A stretch of 64,000 nt of DNA from Burkholderia lata. Its GTDB lineage: Bacteria > Pseudomonadota > Gammaproteobacteria > Burkholderiales > Burkholderiaceae. The DNA is taken from positions 1,922,001 to 1,986,000 of the forward strand of contig NC_007510.1 in assembly GCF_000012945.1 (NCBI RefSeq), in the 5' to 3' direction. The position numbers were made by a program, and so were the translations under genes. This document shows positions 31,877 through 41,874 of the stretch, piece by piece; within the stretch, counting starts at the first letter, position 1; each line of letters opens with the position of its first letter. The notes under the pieces were generated by a model. It was not told the DNA's origin, ran no database searches, and saw only the letters and a list, made by a program, of their open reading frames with translations.

Positions 31877-34800
31877 ATGTCCAGGATTCCGCGTGCCATC
31901 TCGCAGAGCTTCATCGCCGCTTTCCTTTTAATCGGCCTGACGACGCTCGGTTCGAATAGCTTTTCTGCTCCAATTCAATCTGCCTTGCCACAGACAAATA
32001 AGAGGGAAAGCACGGATTGGATGTTGGGTGCTCAACCACCATCGCCGAAGTCCACGACGCACTACGTGGGAAAAGTGCCGTCTGTCACCGAGGGCGGGAA
32101 AGCAATCACCTTCGTGAGCGGGAAGCCCGCTATTGCCTATTCGCCAGAGCGTCTGTCGGCTCTCGGCAGCGCAGCGGGACCCGGCAGAAATGCCGCCAAC
32201 CTGTTCCCGATCTCGGGGCAGGATTGGGAGCAGTCCCGTGCTCATGTCGTCTTACCTTCGAAGATCAATCAAGGAGCCGCGGTTGAAACGAAGACCGCTG
32301 CTCCGTCAACCCGCGGTACCCGCGTGGGTGTCCTGAGCGCTGGTGGAAATGCAAGTCCTCAAGGGCCGGCGTCAATCGCGGAACTGGCGCGCGCATTGAA
32401 TTACAACCCGGACGTGATCTATCAGTACGTCCACAACAATGTCGAGGTCTATCCGATCTACGGTACCCAGAAGGGCTCGTTTGGCACGGTGCTCGACAAT
32501 CAGGGGACCGTGTACGATCAAGCCATGCTGATGGTTGACCTCCTGCGGGCATCTGGCTACACGGCGAGCTTCACAACCGGTGTCATCAAGTACACGGCTG
32601 CGCAGTTCAACTCGATGTACGGCGTCGACACATCAAATGTCTGTGGCGTGCTGAACCTATTGGGCAAAGGAGGGGTTCCGGTCTATGCGGCTACCGCTGT
32701 GAATCCAGGACAGTGTCCAGGCAATACGTCGGCACTCGTTGACGTGTCTGTTGGACACATCTGGGTGAAAACAGTCATCAATGGCACAACCTACTATTTC
32801 GATCCCAGCTTTAAGACTCACTCGTTCAAGACCGGTATCGATCTCGCTAGCTCGAGCATCACTGGCTACAACGCCACCACATTTCTGAATTCGGCAAAGA
32901 GCGGCGCGACCATCACCGCTGACTATGTGCAGAACATTAATCGCACGAACATTCGAAACAACCTAACGACGTACGCCAACAATCTCGCCACGTATCTGCG
33001 CGCGAATATGCCGACGGCGACGCTGGATGATGTCGTGGGCGGCAAATCGATTGACCTGATCTACGGAGCGATTCCGCACTACACGTCCCCCCCGTTGCAG
33101 AATACGGCGTATGCGCTTCAGGACCAGACCGATGTTCCGATATCAATGAAGGTGACGCTGCGAATCCAATACCAGGGGATAGACCAGACCTACACGTCTG
33201 ATGCGATCTATGGGCATCGTCTAACCATTACGTACAACGCGTCCAACCAGCCCATCCTGTCGCTTGACGGCACCGCCGTTGGTAGTCCTGGAACAGCGCC
33301 ATCTCCTGGCGCATCCACGCCCCTCACGCTAACCGTTACGCACAACGCATTCGGTACGACAGGCGGTGACCAGACAATCAATCAAACGATCGTCGCGAAA
33401 CCGGGGAATATCTTTGTAATTGCCAATGCGTGGGGACCAACTGGTCGAGGCCTCGCGAACTTCTTCCAAACCGCACTCGGCAATTTGCGAGCATCTGGCG
33501 CTGCTGACACGTCCGACGCGGTCGGTGGGACAACGTTGGCCCTCCTTGCAGCTCAGTGGCTTGGGCAGGCTTATCAAGCGTATTACTTGAGCGAGCGCCT
33601 GTCAGGCACCTCAATCCTGCCTTATCACGATGTCGGCGTTGCTGGATATGTCGGTTCGTCATATGTTGATTTGCCGGGCGGAATGGTTGGACTCGCCAAC
33701 GTTGCGGGAGACTCAACCAAGGAACCGCTCGCCTTATATCAGACAGCGATGCATACCAGCATCCTGGAATCGACCGTGGTTCAGCAGGTCAGCACTGTTT
33801 CAGCTGCTTCAACGGTAAAACTTATCGATCTGGCGGCAGCAGCTGGGCAACCAATCTACAACGCGACGTCGTCAAACTACGCGAGCGCGGTTCAGCCGAA
33901 TCTGCTGAACTGCAGCGCGTATTTCGGGACTTTTAATAGCTACCTCTCCGCTGGATACAATCTGATATTGCCGCAACACTGCGATATCACGGAGAACAGC
34001 TGGACTGGTGCGGGTTACTACTTTTTTGGCCCGAACATTTTGGGCGCCATGATCAAGGGAAACCTCGCCGGGGGATACATGACCCTGGGGCAGTACCTCT
34101 CCACGCTTTCCCCGTTGGCCCAACTCGCATCGCCGTTCCCGCTCGCGATGTATAACCTTCCGGTCAACGTCCTACAAAACGGCTCCATCCAAATAGGATC
34201 CCTCCAGGGCCAGCCATTCAACTATGTCGGCGATCCGATCGGCCTGGCGTCCGGAAATTTTACGTACAACCGCGACGATCTAACCTCAGGTGTGGAGCAG
34301 TTTCCGCAAAGCCTCACCTTCAGCCGTCTGTACAGTTCGAGCGCCAAGAATCAGGACGGTGTGCTCGGCAAGGGCTGGGCGCACAATTTCAACGCGACCG
34401 CAAAGGTAAATTCGGACGGTTATCAGGGGATGGGGGAGGATTCTGCGCTCGATGCGGTAGCGACGTTGGTCGAGATGAAGGCATCGTTGGATTTGCTTTC
34501 AGACACGTCACACCCGATTGAAAAACTGGTCACCGCGACTCTCGGGCAACGATGGTTCGGCGATCAACTGATCAACAATACCGTGATCGTCACGCAAGGC
34601 CTGAATGGCGAGGTGTTTGTGAAGTTGCCCGACGGCAGCTACAACCCGCCCCCAGGTAACTCCTCGAAGCTCACGTTGAATGGGGATGGCACGTACAGCT
34701 ACGACACTGTTCACCATAACACGATGCACTTCAATTCGTCGGGGAACATCGACACTTACAAGGATGCTAACGGCACGCAGGTCAACTACAGCTATACCGG

Positions 34801-37800
34801 AAATAACTTGACCAGTGTCAGCAACGGCTTCTGGCGTACGCTGAATTTTACCTACACGAACGGACGGGTTAGCCAGGTTTCCGATGGTGCTCGAACGGTC
34901 AAATATGGCTACGACACCAGTGGCAATTTGACGACCTTTACCGACACGATGTCGAAGAGTACGACGTACGGCTATGGCTTGCCGGGTCAGCTGACGCAGA
35001 TCTTTTACCCAAGCTTCCCATCGACAGCGGGCGTCACAAATGTCTATGACAGTCTGGGACGAATCCAAACGCAAACGAATGCGCGTGGGAAAACGTATAG
35101 CTACTACTTCGCCGGATCGCGAGCGCTTGAATCCGCGCCAGGTGGCATCACCAGACTCAGCTACCTCGATGTGCTTGGGAACGTTTTGCAGCAAGCTGAT
35201 CCGTTGTTCAACGTCACGCAATTCGCTTATGACGGACAAGGACGGGTGATCACCAAGATTTTGCCTCAAGGGAATGGCTTCTCGTACACATACGACGATG
35301 CATCTTGTGCGAGCTCGGACAAACGTTGTACACAGAACGTGAAGTCGACTACGCAGTTCGGCCCCTCTGGCTCTGGCCTCGCTCCACTGGTTCGAAGCTT
35401 CACCTACGAGAGCGCGTACAACAAAGTTGCAACGGAAACTGATGCGCGTGGCAATGTCACGTCATACACCTATGCGCCGTGGGGGGATATCGCGACTGTA
35501 ACGTCACCGGTTGACGCAAGCGGAGTAGCGCCATGGACTGCTTACGATTATTACTCGTGGACACCGACCGGCTTTCCCACGATGTATCTGTTGTGGAAGA
35601 CGACGGTCAAGACGAGTGCGTCGAATTCCACCGCGACGACGAGGACCTATGATTGGGCGCACCATGAAGTACCCGCGACCACGACAGTCGACGCGGGCAC
35701 GGGAACGCTGAATCTCACGACCACCTACACCTACGACGACATTGGCAACCTGACCGTGGTGGACGGGCCGCGCACTGACGTGACCGATACGGTGACGACT
35801 GGCTATGACAGTGAACGCCGCCCGATCGTCGTCACGGATGCGCTTGGGAAGCAGACGCAAACCACTTATGACGCCGACGGCCGGCCGATTGCTGTCGCCC
35901 GGCAGATCGGCACTCAGTGGCTGACAAACTGTACACGCTACAGCGCGACAGGAAAGGTTATCCGGGCATGGGGGCCCTCGTTAACAGCATCTGCGACAAC
36001 CTGCCCAGCCGAGGCTGCGCCGGTGCCGATCACGGACACTGCATATGACGATCTCGATCGGCCATATCAGAAAACGCAGTATCTCGCGGCCGCAGACGGA
36101 GGGAACAGGGTTACGACGACGGTGTACAACGTCGACGACACCATCAACACCATCCAGAAGGCGACAGGCACGGCGCAGCAACAGAACTATGTGCAATACA
36201 CCTATACGCCGAACGGCAAACTCAACTCGAGTGCTGACGCGAAGAACAACCTGACCGTCTACGCGTACAACGGATTCGATCGCCTGACGAACCAGTACTA
36301 TCCGCTGCCCAACACACCAGGCTCGGCAAACAGCAACGATTACGACGGCTACACCTACGACCCGAACGGCAACGTGGTGACCATTCGCAAACGTAGCGGG
36401 GACACTATCACCCAGACCTGGGACAATCTGAACCGTCTGACCGCCCGTACCTATCCGAACAGTGCGAACAACGTTCAGTTCGGTTATGACCTGCGCGGGC
36501 TACGCACCGCGTCGCAATACACGAACGGCAGTTACGCCGTGTCCTATGCCTGGGACAACGCAGGTCGGTTGCTCAATGCGACGGCGGGTGGAAAGACACT
36601 CAATTTCCAGTATGACGCTGCAAGCAATCGGACGCAGACGACATGGCCGGATGGGTTCAATACGACCACTAGCTACGATGCGTTGAATCGGCCGAGCGTG
36701 ATCAAGGAGAACGGAAGCACCGCACTCGCGACGTACACTTACGACGACCTGAGCCGGGCAACCACACTCGCGTTCGGAAACGGTACGTCGATTCAACGCG
36801 GGTATGACAATCAAGGCGGGCTCTCGACGCTGACGAATGCGTTGACTGCGCCCGGCGATCAGGTGCAGTACACATACGCACGTAATCAGATCCTGGATGT
36901 GACCAGCGTCACGCCGAGCAACCTCGCGTACCAGTGGAGCAGTGGCACGATTGGAAGCCAGAGCTACACCGCAGACGGCCTGAATCGTTACACGACTGCG
37001 GCAGGAGGTTCTGCTGGGTACGACAACAATGGGAATGTAGCGAGCTACGGAGGCTGGTCGTACGGCTATGATCTCGACAATCGCCTCGTATCCGGGAGCA
37101 CTGGGTTGTTTTCGACGGTGAGTCTTGTGTATGACCCGGAAAGTCGTCTGCGCCAGACTGTTGAGCCCAACGGTCTAGGCAGTCTCACGACGAACATGCT
37201 GTACGACGACACGAAGCTCGTTGCCGAATACGATTCGTCTGGCAATATCCTCCGGCGTTATGTTCAAGGTTCGGGCGCAGACAACCCACTCGTCTGGTAC
37301 GAAGGCTCGGGGACCGCGAACAAGAACTGGCTGTACGTCGATCAGTCGGGAAGCGTCGTCGCGACGGCCAATGCGGCGGGAGTCAAGACGGCAACCTATA
37401 CGTATGGTCCGTTTGGCGAGCCGAACGCAACGAGCGGTACGCGGTTCCGTTACACCGGACAGCAACTGATCGGTTCGCTCGGACTGTACTACTATAAAGC
37501 AAGGTTCTATTCACCTGGACTTGGGCGATTTTTTCAGACGGATCCGGTTGGCAATCGAGACGATCAAAACCTGTACGCGTATGTCGGGAACAATTCCATT
37601 AACCGAACCGACTCGGACGGATTGACCGGAACTGTTGTGGGATCGGACTCGCTACAAATTGCGGGTGACTATATTTGGGGACACGGCGATAGACATGTAA
37701 GCGATCCAGATGCTGCACGCGCAGAGATTGGCGCCCATCTCCCACCGATCGGAGATGTGGGCGGACCGTTTTGGGGGGTAACTCCGAACTATATTTATCG

Positions 37801-37873
37801 AGTATTTCCGTTGCCGTCGGGTGATGTAAATGTCGGAACATACTTCTATCGCCCATCAGGGATACCGTATTAA
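31877..37873 (+). CDS. Large secreted Rhs/YD-repeat protein, probable polymorphic toxin
   Basis: A 1998-residue protein. Residues 1-31 are a Sec-type signal (SFIAAFLLIGLTTLGSNSFSA). About 170-320 is a transglutaminase-like domain with the His and Asp elements (GHIWVK, YYFDPSFK) but TVYDQAML where the catalytic Cys is expected. A DUF6531-like entry (GDPIGLASGNFTYNRDDL) begins near 783, YD repeats fill about 950-1850, and the Rhs core ends with RFYSPGLGRFFQTDPVG and NLYAYVGNNSINRTDSDGL. A short variable tail of about 80 residues follows, the place of a toxin domain. Less GC-rich than the metabolic genes. The next gene resembles an immunity gene. Confidence 0.88.
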   Translation: MSRIPRAISQSFIAAFLLIGLTTLGSNSFSAPIQSALPQTNKRESTDWMLGAQPPSPKSTTHYVGKVPSVTEGGKAITFVSGKPAIAYSPERLSALGSAAGPGRNAANLFPISGQDWEQSRAHVVLPSKINQGAAVETKTAAPSTRGTRVGVLSAGGNASPQGPASIAELARALNYNPDVIYQYVHNNVEVYPIYGTQKGSFGTVLDNQGTVYDQAMLMVDLLRASGYTASFTTGVIKYTAAQFNSMYGVDTSNVCGVLNLLGKGGVPVYAATAVNPGQCPGNTSALVDVSVGHIWVKTVINGTTYYFDPSFKTHSFKTGIDLASSSITGYNATTFLNSAKSGATITADYVQNINRTNIRNNLTTYANNLATYLRANMPTATLDDVVGGKSIDLIYGAIPHYTSPPLQNTAYALQDQTDVPISMKVTLRIQYQGIDQTYTSDAIYGHRLTITYNASNQPILSLDGTAVGSPGTAPSPGASTPLTLTVTHNAFGTTGGDQTINQTIVAKPGNIFVIANAWGPTGRGLANFFQTALGNLRASGAADTSDAVGGTTLALLAAQWLGQAYQAYYLSERLSGTSILPYHDVGVAGYVGSSYVDLPGGMVGLANVAGDSTKEPLALYQTAMHTSILESTVVQQVSTVSAASTVKLIDLAAAAGQPIYNATSSNYASAVQPNLLNCSAYFGTFNSYLSAGYNLILPQHCDITENSWTGAGYYFFGPNILGAMIKGNLAGGYMTLGQYLSTLSPLAQLASPFPLAMYNLPVNVLQNGSIQIGSLQGQPFNYVGDPIGLASGNFTYNRDDLTSGVEQFPQSLTFSRLYSSSAKNQDGVLGKGWAHNFNATAKVNSDGYQGMGEDSALDAVATLVEMKASLDLLSDTSHPIEKLVTATLGQRWFGDQLINNTVIVTQGLNGEVFVKLPDGSYNPPPGNSSKLTLNGDGTYSYDTVHHNTMHFNSSGNIDTYKDANGTQVNYSYTGNNLTSVSNGFWRTLNFTYTNGRVSQVSDGARTVKYGYDTSGNLTTFTDTMSKSTTYGYGLPGQLTQIFYPSFPSTAGVTNVYDSLGRIQTQTNARGKTYSYYFAGSRALESAPGGITRLSYLDVLGNVLQQADPLFNVTQFAYDGQGRVITKILPQGNGFSYTYDDASCASSDKRCTQNVKSTTQFGPSGSGLAPLVRSFTYESAYNKVATETDARGNVTSYTYAPWGDIATVTSPVDASGVAPWTAYDYYSWTPTGFPTMYLLWKTTVKTSASNSTATTRTYDWAHHEVPATTTVDAGTGTLNLTTTYTYDDIGNLTVVDGPRTDVTDTVTTGYDSERRPIVVTDALGKQTQTTYDADGRPIAVARQIGTQWLTNCTRYSATGKVIRAWGPSLTASATTCPAEAAPVPITDTAYDDLDRPYQKTQYLAAADGGNRVTTTVYNVDDTINTIQKATGTAQQQNYVQYTYTPNGKLNSSADAKNNLTVYAYNGFDRLTNQYYPLPNTPGSANSNDYDGYTYDPNGNVVTIRKRSGDTITQTWDNLNRLTARTYPNSANNVQFGYDLRGLRTASQYTNGSYAVSYAWDNAGRLLNATAGGKTLNFQYDAASNRTQTTWPDGFNTTTSYDALNRPSVIKENGSTALATYTYDDLSRATTLAFGNGTSIQRGYDNQGGLSTLTNALTAPGDQVQYTYARNQILDVTSVTPSNLAYQWSSGTIGSQSYTADGLNRYTTAAGGSAGYDNNGNVASYGGWSYGYDLDNRLVSGSTGLFSTVSLVYDPESRLRQTVEPNGLGSLTTNMLYDDTKLVAEYDSSGNILRRYVQGSGADNPLVWYEGSGTANKNWLYVDQSGSVVATANAAGVKTATYTYGPFGEPNATSGTRFRYTGQQLIGSLGLYYYKARFYSPGLGRFFQTDPVGNRDDQNLYAYVGNNSINRTDSDGLTGTVVGSDSLQIAGDYIWGHGDRHVSDPDAARAEIGAHLPPIGDVGGPFWGVTPNYIYRVFPLPSGDVNVGTYFYRPSGIPY

Positions 37874-37912
37874 TATCCGGGCGTGTATCGTAAAGAAATT
37901 TGGAGTGAATTT

Positions 37913-38296
37913 ATGAATACGTCGTCGTTTCGGGATCTTAGCGAGTTGGAAGTTGCCATTCTCAATCGAATGGCGAGCTGCGGCGTGCCAAATAAGGAAA
38001 CGCTGATCGCACAGATTTCAACCGCAAGGGCGTGCCAAATAGATGATGAGGGATCGATTCAACTTATTACGAGTAGCGATCGAAAATACAATGACACAAC
38101 CGGGCCGTTAATAACAGCCGTACAAGCAGATATCGACACAGTGCAGAATTTCGGCCCATATATTAATTTTGTTTTGATATTGAAGGACGGATTTATCGAT
38201 GAATTGGAAATTTACAAAGATGACGGTGGGCGGATAGTTTTCGACTTCAATCCAGATAATTTTTCCATGACGTGGGGTGGTCCGAGAAGTCTCTGA
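37913..38296 (+). CDS. Immunity-like protein (DUF6984-like) following Rhs
   Basis: A 127-residue protein, 39 bp behind the Rhs stop; GGAG 8 nt before ATG 37913. Pattern: LSELEVAILNRMAS, an LIAQISTARACQIDDEGSIQ strand pair and INFVLILKDGFIDELEIYKD with DGGRIVFDF, which resembles the DUF6984 family seen near toxins. AT-rich composition. Placement right after a polymorphic toxin-like gene is the main reason to call it immunity. Confidence 0.6.
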   Translation: MNTSSFRDLSELEVAILNRMASCGVPNKETLIAQISTARACQIDDEGSIQLITSSDRKYNDTTGPLITAVQADIDTVQNFGPYINFVLILKDGFIDELEIYKDDGGRIVFDFNPDNFSMTWGGPRSL

Positions 38297-38427
38297 GGCT
38301 CGCATGGAAGGTAATGGCAGACGGTGACGAGGCATATTTGGCTAATGGATGTGTGTCAACGCACTATTTAGGTTTTGGTGCGGCAAGCGAGCTTGCGCGC
38401 GATCAAATTTCGTACTTTTCTGTTGAC

Positions 38428-38652
38428 CTACCACACGCCATAGACGACGAGCAGTGCGGCGACGAGCGCTTCCTTGCGATACGTCTCCATACGCTTGGGC
38501 CAAAGGATCGCGCTCACCTGACCAGTCTCGTCTTCGAGCGTCATGAGCAGCACGCCTTTTGGTGTTGCCAGCCGCCGCTGGACCGTGACCAATCCGGACG
38601 TACGCGCGAGCTGTCCGCTGCGCAGCATCGCCACGAGCCGGAGGTATGCCAC
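38428..38652 (-). pseudogene. dnaE2: dnaE2 relic, C-terminal OB-fold region
   Basis: A 74-codon minus-strand frame reads LVTVQRRLATPKGVLLMTLE, DETGQVSAILWP and ALLVVYGVW, the pattern of the DnaE2 C-terminal OB domain (VTVRQRPGTAKGVxFxTLEDETGxVNVIVW). Preceding residues (LRLVAMLRSGQLARTSG) fit the linker. The rest of the gene is absent on both sides. Confidence 0.72.
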
Positions 38653-38967
38653 GTTTGAATTAAGTGGCTCAGTACAGATTCAACAACCCGCCGACTAGTT
38701 TGCAACTTGTTTTCCCGGTGTTCTCAGCGACACACCGAGAGTGCTATCTCGGGTTTCAGGTATCCGGCCCGTCCAAGTAAGGCAGAAGGTACTGCTGCAT
38801 CATTGGGCTTTGTAATCCATCGCTTCCGCTCCGTCACAAGCGAAGGTCTGCTACCTTACTCTTTCTGGCCGGCCAAATAAAACTAATATAGTGGTAGGTC
38901 AGATATAGAGTCGTTGAGCGAAACTCAATCTCGTCTTCGACATAACCAGCTGATAGGGGACAAGCCA

Positions 38968-41604
38968 GTGACGATACTGCAAGAAATCCATGCGTGGTCC
39001 AAGGATCTCGCGGCCTGGCAACAAGACGCCATCGCCAGGCTTTATGCGAACCGGACGCTTGGCGCGGCCGATTTGGATGACCTCTACGCCTTGGCTAAAG
39101 CCGAGGTTGGCATCCCTGATTCTGAAGGGCGTGTGGCCAAGAAGCTCCAAGATGCTCAAGTAGCGCCGCCTGCCAATCCAACTCGCGTTGTTCTATTGAC
39201 GGCCATCAAGCAATTGGCCAACGTCAATGCGTTGGCGAACGGTGCCTGCCTGCCCATTGCCCGGGCAGGTATCACAAGCATCTACGGTGAAAATGGCGTT
39301 GGAAAGTCCGGGTATTCGCGGGTATTCAAGAAGGCCTGCCGAGCACGCGATCGGCGCGAGCCCATCCTGCCCAACGCGAACCTGGAGCCCGGAAAGAGCG
39401 GACCAGCGCAGGCCACGTTCGCGACGGAGATCGACGGCGTCGCGATGGATTTGCTTTGGAAGGATGGTGTCGAGCCACCTGAGCCCATGGCGGATATCGC
39501 CATTTTCGATTCGCACTGCGCTCGAGCCTACATCGACAACCAAGGTGACTTCGCCTACGCTCCATATGGGCTGGACATCCTCGAAGGACTGGTCGGTGCG
39601 TGCAACAAGCTGAAGGCTTGGGCCACGGCTGATAAGGCGGCAAATACCCCGAGCAATGCTGCCTTTGCGGTCCTTGCCGGGGAGCAAACGGAGGTCGCCA
39701 AGAAACTGCTCGGTATCCCTGCCAAGACCAAGGCAGAAGACATCGAGATGCTGGCCACGCTCAGTGAGGCCGAACTGGAGCGGCTCGCCTTGCTCAACAA
39801 GACCTTGGCAGAGGCTGATCCGAAGCAGAACGCTTTGGCCCTGCGACAGAAGGCCAGTCGCATCACCTCACTGAAGGAACGGACCGCCGCGGCGATCGGT
39901 GTTGTGAACGATGAGAAAGTCGGTTCGCTTGAGGCGTTGATTGGCAAGTCGAAGATGACCAAGGCAGCGGCAGAACTCGCGGCCGCTGAGTTCAAGGCGA
40001 CGCCTGGCCAACTGGCGGGCACCGGTGGAGATGAATGGAAAGCCCTCTTTGAGGCATCCCGAGCGTTTGCCGATTTCAGTCACGTGGATCACGAATTCCC
40101 TGAACTATCCGCGGAGGACGTCTGCCCCCTCTGTCAGAATCTTCTCGGGCCTGAGGGGGCGGCGCGGCTACGCCGATTCGATGCCTTCATCAAGGCCGCT
40201 GCTGAGAAGGCGGCGAAGGATGCGCGCGAGGCCGCCGCTATCCCCTTCAGGGTGATTCAGCAGGCGAGCGTGGACTTGATGTTCCGCGACGCGTTGGTCG
40301 AGGAGGTGACCGAGATCGGGGCGGAAGTTGCCGCGGCCTGTACGGCCCTTCAAGAGTCCCTCAAGGCGCGCCAGTCGGGCGTGCTCCAAGCGGCCGCCGG
40401 TAAGCTGGACTGGGATGAACTCCCCAAACTCACAGACGATCCACAACCCGGCTTGACCGACCTCGTCAATCGCCTGCTGGAACAGGCCAAGGCACTCGAT
40501 GCTACCGCTGACGAGAAACTAAAAGCGGCCATGGTTGTAGAGCGTGCGGGACTCGATGCTCGCCGCAGGCTAGCTGAAGTCAAAGCAGCAGTGCTCGAGG
40601 CGATCTCCAAACATGAGTTCTGCCGTAAGTTGCAGGCCTGCATCAATGGCATGGAGACGAGGGGGATTTCGAGGAAATCCACGGAGCTTTCACGCACGAC
40701 TGCCAGCCAGGAACTGGCCGATGCCCTCAACGATGAACTCAAGCTCCTCAAGGTCCATCACCTCCACGTTGTGATGAAACCCGAGTCGCCCGGTGGTAAA
40801 ACCCAGTTCAAGCTCACCCTGCAATTGCCGGGCGGCGGTACGCCGGCGGCCATTCTCAGCGAAGGCGAGCAAAGAGCCATTGCCATTGCATCCTTTATGG
40901 CGGAGATTCGACTCGGCAAAGGGCGAGGCGGCATCGTACTCGACGACCCTGTCTCGTCGTTGGACCATCGGCGCCGATGGGAGGTCGCTGAACGTCTAGC
41001 GAGAGAGTCGCTGACCCGGCAGGTGATCGTTTTCACCCACGACATATACTTTCTTCTCATCTTGGAGCAGAAGGCGGCGGACGTCGGTGCAACGCTGACC
41101 AAGAACTATATCCGCAGGACGGCAGAGGGCTATGGTGTCCATTCAGAGGATTTACCCTTTGACGTGCTGGGTACAAAGGACCGCCTAGGACGCCTGAGGC
41201 AGCTTCTGGTTGGTGTGCGCAAGGCGGCGAAGGATGGCGACGAAGACCTGCACCGACAGTTGACGTCCAAGTGCTATGGGCAGCTCCGACTCGCATGGGA
41301 GCGCTGCATCGAGGAGGTTTTGCTCAACGGGGCCGTGCAGCGTTTTGGCGAGGGTGTGTCGACGCAACGCCTCAAAGGAGTGACGGTCACGGACGGCGAC
41401 TATCTTGAGATTGACGCGGGCATGACCAAGTCTTCAAAGTTCGAGCACGACGCTGCAGCTGCCGTTGGCAGGCTTCCTATACCAGACCCAGACGAACTTA
41501 GCGACGACATCGAGCGCTTGGCTAAGTGGCGCGAGACAATCAACAGGCGAGTGGACGGCATTGCTAAAGGCACGGCCAGTAGGTCGGCCCTTTTTGCCAC
41601 CTGA
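38968..41604 (+). CDS. AAA_13-type ABC ATPase with CxxC hook (PrrC/RloC-like)
   Basis: An 878-residue SMC/ABC-like ATPase. Walker A GENGVGKS at about 107-114, a long helical insertion with a CPLC zinc-hook-like motif (C386/C389), ABC signature LSEGEQRAIAIASF near 630, Walker B GGIVLDDPVSSLD near 655 and the H-loop VFTHD near 689. A C-terminal domain of about 170 residues follows. This is the layout of AAA_13 proteins such as the PrrC/RloC anticodon nucleases; I cannot confirm the nuclease residues. GTG 38968 has AGGGGA 8 nt upstream and gives the usual N-terminus (ILQEIHAWSKDL); a TTG at 38914 is less likely. It stands alone, which fits a defence function. Confidence 0.75.
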   Translation: MTILQEIHAWSKDLAAWQQDAIARLYANRTLGAADLDDLYALAKAEVGIPDSEGRVAKKLQDAQVAPPANPTRVVLLTAIKQLANVNALANGACLPIARAGITSIYGENGVGKSGYSRVFKKACRARDRREPILPNANLEPGKSGPAQATFATEIDGVAMDLLWKDGVEPPEPMADIAIFDSHCARAYIDNQGDFAYAPYGLDILEGLVGACNKLKAWATADKAANTPSNAAFAVLAGEQTEVAKKLLGIPAKTKAEDIEMLATLSEAELERLALLNKTLAEADPKQNALALRQKASRITSLKERTAAAIGVVNDEKVGSLEALIGKSKMTKAAAELAAAEFKATPGQLAGTGGDEWKALFEASRAFADFSHVDHEFPELSAEDVCPLCQNLLGPEGAARLRRFDAFIKAAAEKAAKDAREAAAIPFRVIQQASVDLMFRDALVEEVTEIGAEVAAACTALQESLKARQSGVLQAAAGKLDWDELPKLTDDPQPGLTDLVNRLLEQAKALDATADEKLKAAMVVERAGLDARRRLAEVKAAVLEAISKHEFCRKLQACINGMETRGISRKSTELSRTTASQELADALNDELKLLKVHHLHVVMKPESPGGKTQFKLTLQLPGGGTPAAILSEGEQRAIAIASFMAEIRLGKGRGGIVLDDPVSSLDHRRRWEVAERLARESLTRQVIVFTHDIYFLLILEQKAADVGATLTKNYIRRTAEGYGVHSEDLPFDVLGTKDRLGRLRQLLVGVRKAAKDGDEDLHRQLTSKCYGQLRLAWERCIEEVLLNGAVQRFGEGVSTQRLKGVTVTDGDYLEIDAGMTKSSKFEHDAAAAVGRLPIPDPDELSDDIERLAKWRETINRRVDGIAKGTASRSALFAT

Positions 41605-41874
41605 TTTTTCATTCCAGTCAGTCATCGAAAACCATTCGTAGTCGGGTCTGTCACTGTCCAGTCCGAACGAGCGGCTGCGGCAGCAGCCAAGAGCAGTCAG
41701 TAGGCGGGAGGCCTGGGATCGTCGAAAATCCCGGATTTCGATTCAAGCGCTGGGACCTTGCGTCGCTGGAAGCTGGAGTTGAGATTTGCCTCCGTTCGGT
41801 AAGTTCTCGCAAGAGGCATTACCAGGCAAATAGCATGACGAGCCATTTACGCCCGCACCGACGTAGAGAATCTA

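Noticed and set aside
34200..37500. Repeated DNA within the Rhs gene as a tandem repeat array
   Set aside because: The periodicity is in the protein (YD repeats); the DNA copies are too diverged to count as a nucleotide repeat.
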